Positions 54,978-58,194 of a stretch of DNA of 58,194 nt are shown in pieces. Source of the stretch: Flavobacteriales bacterium (GTDB lineage Bacteria; Bacteroidota; Bacteroidia; Flavobacteriales; Flavobacteriaceae). A program made the position numbers and the translations under genes. Within the stretch, counting starts at the first letter, position 1. Each line of letters opens with the position of its first letter. The stretch spans positions 1 through 58,194 of the forward strand of contig JAMONV010000002.1 in NCBI GenBank assembly GCA_027066365.1, written 5' to 3'. The notes under the pieces were generated by a model that was not told the DNA's origin, made no database searches, and saw nothing but the letters and a program-made list of their open reading frames with translations.

Positions 54978-55739
54978 ATGAAACACATTAAAGACTTCTT
55001 ACGTCCCGTTTTCTTGTTTGTGTTTGCCGGAATCGTTTTGTCCGGGTGTCAAAAAGACCATATCCCTGCCCGCAAGGGAAACCGCGAAAGTTATGTGGCC
55101 AAAACAACCTTTACGGATAAAGAAATCGAACAAATGGCGCAAGCGCATAACGATTACTTGCTGGATATGATAAACTACGGTGTACACGACCGGAATAGTT
55201 TGATTGATTATTTGTATGATAATTTCGAGGGATTCCGGTCTATTTCCCGGGATTCGATCAATACATTGTTGGATATGCAGGCCTCTTTTACCAAGCAAGA
55301 TTTATTGAATCCGATCAATGACAATGCTTCGCAATTTAAGGATGCGAAAACACTAACCCGGTACTTAACGGATGCCGATCAATATCTAACAAATTTCGAC
55401 ATCAATTTCCTAAATGAATTGGAAAGCCAAGCCCGGACGGAACTTACGGGCATTGACCGGCAAGTGTTTTATGCTTATATTAGCGTTATGAAAAAATCCA
55501 AAGAATTTTGGGTGGATTCGGGGTATTTGGATGATTTGAATACCCAGGCGCAGGCAAGGGCTGTGGTGCAGGCGGATGCTACGGCGGCCGTTTTGGGAAT
55601 ATGTGCAACACTTCTTGTGGGCTTAGCGGTTGGTATTTTTAATCCTGCCGCAGGAGTTGCCATCCTAAGCAGCAAGGCCGGTTGGGCTACTGTTGCGGTT
55701 GGTGCGGCATTAACCTCCATTGGAGAAGCGGTAAGCTAA
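54978..55739 (+). CDS. Surface lipoprotein with hydrophobic Gly/Ala-rich C-terminal domain (intact member of cassette family)
   Basis: A 253-residue lipoprotein with lipobox LSGC (Cys24). The next residues QKDH resemble the surface-export signal (CQKD-type) described for some Flavobacteriia, so it may face outwards. Residues 30-155 are charged and helical with a HNDYLLDM motif near 55. Residues 156-194 are the conserved join TGIDRQVFYAYISVM...NTQAQAR. Residues 195-253 form a 59-residue Gly/Ala-rich domain with two hydrophobic stretches and only three or four charges. This layout resembles a carrier with a membrane-active tip, as in bacteriocin or glycine-zipper toxins. No homologue is recognised by me. 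The four-helix protein follows 45 nt later. Confidence 0.75.
   Translation: MKHIKDFLRPVFLFVFAGIVLSGCQKDHIPARKGNRESYVAKTTFTDKEIEQMAQAHNDYLLDMINYGVHDRNSLIDYLYDNFEGFRSISRDSINTLLDMQASFTKQDLLNPINDNASQFKDAKTLTRYLTDADQYLTNFDINFLNELESQARTELTGIDRQVFYAYISVMKKSKEFWVDSGYLDDLNTQAQARAVVQADATAAVLGICATLLVGLAVGIFNPAAGVAILSSKAGWATVAVGAALTSIGEAVS
55444..55587 (+). repeat. Conserved join region, copy 1 (in the intact lipoprotein gene)
   Basis: Bases 55444-55558 match 57658-57772 with one mismatch (55458/57672), and bases 55521-55587 match 56322-56388 with one mismatch. Similarity stops abruptly at the right edge, just where the hydrophobic domain begins. Confidence 0.92.
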
Positions 55740-55784
55740 ACGAGCGATTCTAAATATCTTTACCCCATAAAATTCAATGAAAAA

Positions 55785-56267
55785 ATGAATGCACTTTCTT
55801 GGATTAAAATAATGATTTTTAGCATCTTAAACTTTTTCTTGATTGTTGTTAATACATGGGTTGGTTTATACTTCAATTACATAGAGATGTTAAAAAATTC
55901 CACAAGTTGCCATTCGGAGCATTTTTCCAAAACTTTTATTTTTCACTTAGGCATCGGTCTTTTAATATCGTTAATTTTATATTATATGTTTAGTAAAAAG
56001 ATAGGAAAATACCGGCACTATAACAATTTGAATATTCTAAAAACAAAAAAAATAGCCCTTGTTACTTTCTCCGCACTTTCCTTGCTTGCCACATCCATGA
56101 TCGGTCTTACATATTTTTACATTAAAATGGCATCATTAATTACACTTAACGGATGTTCGGCGGAAATGTTTAGAAATACTTTCTATGAATTCATACCATA
56201 CGGGATAGGAATATATATTTTCTTTTTAGGATTATTTTTTGGGGTAAATTATTCTAACAATCCATAA
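55785..56267 (+). CDS. Four-helix membrane protein, candidate immunity partner 1
   Basis: A 160-residue protein with four predicted transmembrane helices (about 10-30, 48-68, 84-106, 128-150) and no known domain. The two halves look alike: GLYFNYIEML...SCHSEHFSKTF then a helix, and GLTYFYIKMA...GCSAEMFRNTFYEF then a helix. This suggests an internal duplication with a cysteine-bearing external loop in each half. It is more AT-rich than the housekeeping genes. The position directly after the lipoprotein gene suggests an immunity or processing partner; this is inferred from place and topology only. Confidence 0.55.
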   Translation: MNALSWIKIMIFSILNFFLIVVNTWVGLYFNYIEMLKNSTSCHSEHFSKTFIFHLGIGLLISLILYYMFSKKIGKYRHYNNLNILKTKKIALVTFSALSLLATSMIGLTYFYIKMASLITLNGCSAEMFRNTFYEFIPYGIGIYIFFLGLFFGVNYSNNP

Positions 56268-56269
56268 TA

Positions 56270-56285
56270 TAATTTTGTAATTTTG
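56270..56285 (+). promoter_or_regulatory. Two adjoining TAATTTTG elements before the second cassette
   Basis: TAATTTTG occurs twice in a row (56270-56277 and 56278-56285), each fitting the -7 consensus, with no suitable TTG at the -33 position. It could allow low transcription of the second cassette. Confidence 0.3.
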
Positions 56286-56321
56286 GATGTATAAATACTT
56301 ACTTTAATACTACTGGGGCAT

Positions 56322-56388
56322 GGGTATTTGGATGTTTTGAATACCCAGGCGCAGGCAAGGGCTGTGGTGCAGGCGGATGCTACGGCGG
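56322..56388 (+). repeat. Conserved join region, copy 2 (truncated on the left)
   Basis: 67 bp that match copy 1 at 55521-55587 with one mismatch. The left 77 bp of copy 1 are missing, and the DNA on either side is unrelated to copy 1. Confidence 0.92.
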
Positions 56389-56546
56389 TGGCTTTCGGGT
56401 TGGCAGCATTGGCGCTTATATCATTAGTAGCTTATACAACGGGCATTGGCGTGTTTGTGACGATAGCCACCTCGGCTACACTTGAAACCACCGCGGTTTC
56501 TATTGGAGTGGAAAGCGTCATTGCATCGGTTGCGGCAGCATTATAG
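56328..56546 (+). pseudogene. Orphan C-terminal cassette 2 (5'-truncated lipoprotein fragment)
   Basis: A reading frame that starts inside the conserved join (MDVLNTQAQARAVVQADATA) and then runs through a new 61-residue hydrophobic domain (AFGLAALALISLVAYTTGIG onwards). It has no signal peptide and no ATG; the only usable start is TTG 56328, and the frame is open upstream only to a stop at 56292. It is therefore most likely a silent donor segment rather than an expressed gene. Its tip is unrelated in sequence to that of the intact gene but similar in size and in Gly/Ala/Val content. Confidence 0.6.
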
Positions 56547-56572
56547 TTATTTGAATTTATTCGAATAATGAT

Positions 56573-57037
56573 ATGAGAAAAATAAACCTGATATCCCTTG
56601 TATTCTCATATGTACTATTCATTAGCATACTTTTTCCATTATGTTTTTTGGTTTCCATAGAGCCTGAAACGAAATTCGATTTTAAAATCTTATGGCAAAA
56701 TTCTTACGTAGGGATTTTGCCTTTTATCTTGTCAGTTATTATTATTATTTTATTGCTGGCGAAATACAATAAGTCTGATAATCTTCGTTCACAAACGAAG
56801 TATAAAGATGCATTTCTTCTGAAATTTCCTCGACATTTTTTACTGGTTTTTGGTTGGATACTATTCTTTCTCGACTTTCTGATTTTATGGATTGTAGTTA
56901 TTGATTACTTTCATATTTTCCAATCATTCAATCTAAATATGGCAATCGATTATGATTTTCTGAAAGTATTATGCCTAAGTATGACTATTTTTTTCTTATT
57001 AATGGTTTTCTTTGCTTCTAAAAAAGAAAAAGAATGA
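56573..57037 (+). CDS. Four-helix membrane protein, candidate immunity partner 2
   Basis: A 154-residue protein with four hydrophobic segments (about 8-28, 48-65, 88-110, 130-148). It has a charged cytosolic loop near 68-83 and no known domain. It starts 26 nt after orphan cassette 2. Unlike partner 1 it has few cysteines, but topology and length match, and it is also AT-rich. Its stop overlaps the ATG of the next small membrane gene (ATGA). Confidence 0.5.
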   Translation: MRKINLISLVFSYVLFISILFPLCFLVSIEPETKFDFKILWQNSYVGILPFILSVIIIILLLAKYNKSDNLRSQTKYKDAFLLKFPRHFLLVFGWILFFLDFLILWIVVIDYFHIFQSFNLNMAIDYDFLKVLCLSMTIFFLLMVFFASKKEKE

Positions 57038-57328
57038 AAGGTAAAACGCTGCATTATTTCCAGAAATTTTTTTCTTTATGCTCATCCGATTTTGTTTTTT
57101 ATCATAATCACATGGACAGGTTATGGATTACTTGAAGTTCATTCCTATGTGAACCATACAAATTCTTGCCAATGGCAAAAAGTATTGGTGCGCTATTTTC
57201 ACGGCGCTCCAAGTTTCATCATAGGCGGATTAATGTCTACTATGATTAGTTTTTTATACGGTGGAATAAAAATTTTTTCCGAAAACCACCACCTACAAAA
57301 ACTTAATACAAAGCCGTCCAGCATGTAA
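57034..57328 (+). pseudogene. Small two-helix membrane protein gene with a frameshift
   Basis: ATG 57034 overlaps the previous stop and reads MKGKTLHYFQKFF. After a run of seven T (57067-57073) the frame would have to shift by one base to continue as LYAHPILFFIIITWTGYGLLEV to the stop at 57328, giving about 97 residues with two membrane helices. Unshifted, the frame closes soon after at residue 33. The downstream part resembles half of partner 1: both have TWxG, then about 15 residues, then (N)xTxSC and a helix. It is either a decayed gene, a sequence error or a slippery-run switch. Confidence 0.5.
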
Positions 57329-57415
57329 GAAAATCTTTCTAAATTCGGTCTTTTTTATTATTTTAACGTTTATTTATTATTGTTTCTAACTTATAAAACT
57401 CCGGAAATAGTAAAA

Positions 57416-57541
57416 ATGTCCAACAAAAATATAATTTGCAATTGGGAAAGCTTTATTTCCATATTGTACAACCGTTTCACATATGCATTTTTACTATTTG
57501 GTATTTTTCTTTGGTTCATTTTTTATTTTCTTCTCATATAA
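57416..57541 (+). CDS. Possible 41-residue single-helix membrane protein
   Basis: A frame of 41 codons from ATG 57416 with a short polar start (MSNKNIICNWESF) and one long hydrophobic helix (FTYAFLLFGIFLWFIFYFLLI). Nothing else supports it, but its length and form match the 41-codon frame at 57978. It lies between two cassette units. Confidence 0.35.
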   Translation: MSNKNIICNWESFISILYNRFTYAFLLFGIFLWFIFYFLLI

Positions 57542-57657
57542 AAAACAAAACAACAAAGAAATAGTTAAATCCATTTTGCAATTATACCTGCTGCAATTAC
57601 ATATTATCCAATTAACTCCATTACAAAATGCCGATATGATTTTTTCAAGATTTAATA

Positions 57658-57772
57658 TTACGGGCATTGACTGGCAAGTGTTTTATGCTTATATTAGCGT
57701 TATGAAAAAATCCAAAGAATTTTGGGTGGATTCGGGGTATTTGGATGATTTGAATACCCAGGCGCAGGCAAG
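57658..57772 (+). repeat. Conserved join region, copy 3
   Basis: 115 bp that match copy 1 at 55444-55558 with one mismatch. The upstream DNA is unrelated to the lipoprotein gene. Confidence 0.93.
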
Positions 57773-57959
57773 AGAAGATTTAACCGTTATTCAAAAAGAT
57801 GCATTGGGTGCCGTATCAGGTATATTGTTTTTTTTAGGCTCCGCCATTTTAGCAGCAACGGGAATTGGGGTTGCAGCCGCAGTGATTTCAATATCTGGCA
57901 TAGAAGCCCTATATTCAATTGGATTCACGGCAGCACTTGCATCCATAGTTCCTTGGTAA
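57658..57959 (+). pseudogene. Orphan C-terminal cassette 3 (5'-truncated lipoprotein fragment)
   Basis: Carries the conserved join TGIDWQVFYAYISVM...NTQAQAR and then a third, different 61-residue tip (EDLTVIQKDALGAVSGILFF to ALASIVPW), rich in Gly/Ala/Ile with few charges. The frame is open upstream to ATG 57483, but that extension is not like the lipoprotein N-terminus and has no lipobox, so I treat it as chance. Without signal peptide it is probably silent. A 41-codon membrane-protein frame follows. Confidence 0.6.
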
Positions 57960-57977
57960 ATCTTAATTAAAAAGAGA

Positions 57978-58103
57978 ATGAATAAGAAAATAGAAATGAA
58001 ATCTTTTAAAGATTCCGAGACCACAATATTATTAATTTTTTTCTACGCCTTTGTTTTATCGTTTATATATTTAATTTCACTGTTGTCCGATAAAACTTTT
58101 TAG
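57978..58103 (+). CDS. Candidate small single-helix immunity-type protein 3
   Basis: A 41-codon frame from ATG 57978 with a purine-rich AAAGAGA just upstream. It encodes MNKKIEMKSFKDSE and then one hydrophobic helix (TTILLIFFYAFVLSFIYLISLL). It directly follows orphan cassette 3 by 18 nt and so occupies the place that four-helix proteins take in the other units. It may be a truncated remnant. Moderate confidence only. Confidence 0.45.
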   Translation: MNKKIEMKSFKDSETTILLIFFYAFVLSFIYLISLLSDKTF

Positions 58104-58194
58104 CCGTTCTTTTTTATTCATAAATGATTGAAAATCAATAATCATTTTTCATTTTTTTAATTTCAAGCCCCCCTATGGCGAAAACAGGGAATTT

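Noticed and set aside
57483-57657. The N-terminal extension of the third cassette frame as a real signal or membrane anchor
   Set aside because: It is unrelated to the lipoprotein N-terminus, overlaps another small frame and begins without a start signal; the frame is probably open by chance in AT-rich DNA.
54978-58103. Insertion sequence or integron as cause of the repeated blocks
   Set aside because: No transposase or integrase, no terminal inverted repeats and no target duplication; the Xer gene at 40.3 kb is a housekeeping type far away.
1-58194. tRNA or rRNA genes
   Set aside because: I saw no cloverleaf-like segment with the conserved TTC and anticodon-arm features, and no rRNA stretches; a covariance-model scan could still find one.

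Overview
The window comes from a Bacteroidota genome, most likely a Flavobacteriia-like lineage. The evidence is a SusC/SusD pair at the left edge, several secreted proteins with type IX secretion (T9SS) C-terminal sorting domains (about 14.0, 21.0 and 48.3 kb), surface lipoproteins, and promoters of the Bacteroidota form (TTG about 18-20 nt upstream of TAnnTTTG). A near-absence of Shine-Dalgarno sites and the Bacteroidota gene order miaB / sigma-54 activator / lptE / TPR / secG agree with this. I cannot name a genus from sequence alone.

Layout. 0-4.7 kb: a SusC/SusD nutrient-uptake pair, SusC cut by the window edge. 4.7-9.0 kb: Mrp, a NifU-like protein and a Crp/Fnr regulator, then panC-panD and a flippase-like membrane protein. 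8.9-12.7 kb: NUDIX hydrolase, GGGP-synthase-like enzyme, holB and an outer-membrane barrel. 12.7-16.6 kb: rpsF-rpsR-rplI, a T9SS-sorted Reeler-like protein, rpmH (52 aa), a MerR regulator and an M23 peptidase. 16.6-27 kb: alaS, GMC oxidoreductase, a SpoIID-domain protein, DUF3109, dnaN, rpe and pepD. 27-31.5 kb: a tightly overlapping operon miaB, sigma-54 activator, lptE, TPR gene, secG. 31.6-37.5 kb: udk, ftsB/divIC-like, mutA, a DnaQ-type exonuclease, miaA and nadE. 37.5-41.2 kb: a sigma-54 promoter with a terminator about 85 nt downstream (candidate small RNA), a C69-type peptidase, an intergenic 9-bp repeat region, a small barrel protein and a Xer recombinase. 41.2-54.7 kb: eukaryotic-type citrate synthase, DUF4292, TPR protein, sugar nucleotidyltransferase, a 900-residue metalloprotease/propeller/barrel protein, T9SS and OmpA-family envelope proteins, a thioredoxin-like lipoprotein-sized protein, truA and a HerA-like ATPase.

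The last 3.3 kb (54.9-58.1 kb) is the most unusual part. A surface-type lipoprotein (253 aa) ends in a 59-residue, nearly uncharged Gly/Ala-rich hydrophobic domain and is followed by a four-helix membrane protein. Downstream lie two 5'-truncated copies of the same gene. Each keeps a short stretch of almost identical DNA just before the hydrophobic domain, each then switches to a different hydrophobic domain of 61 residues, and each is followed by different small membrane proteins. This is the architecture of a polymorphic toxin/immunity locus with orphan C-terminal cassettes, but built on membrane-active, bacteriocin-like tips. Function is inferred, not shown.
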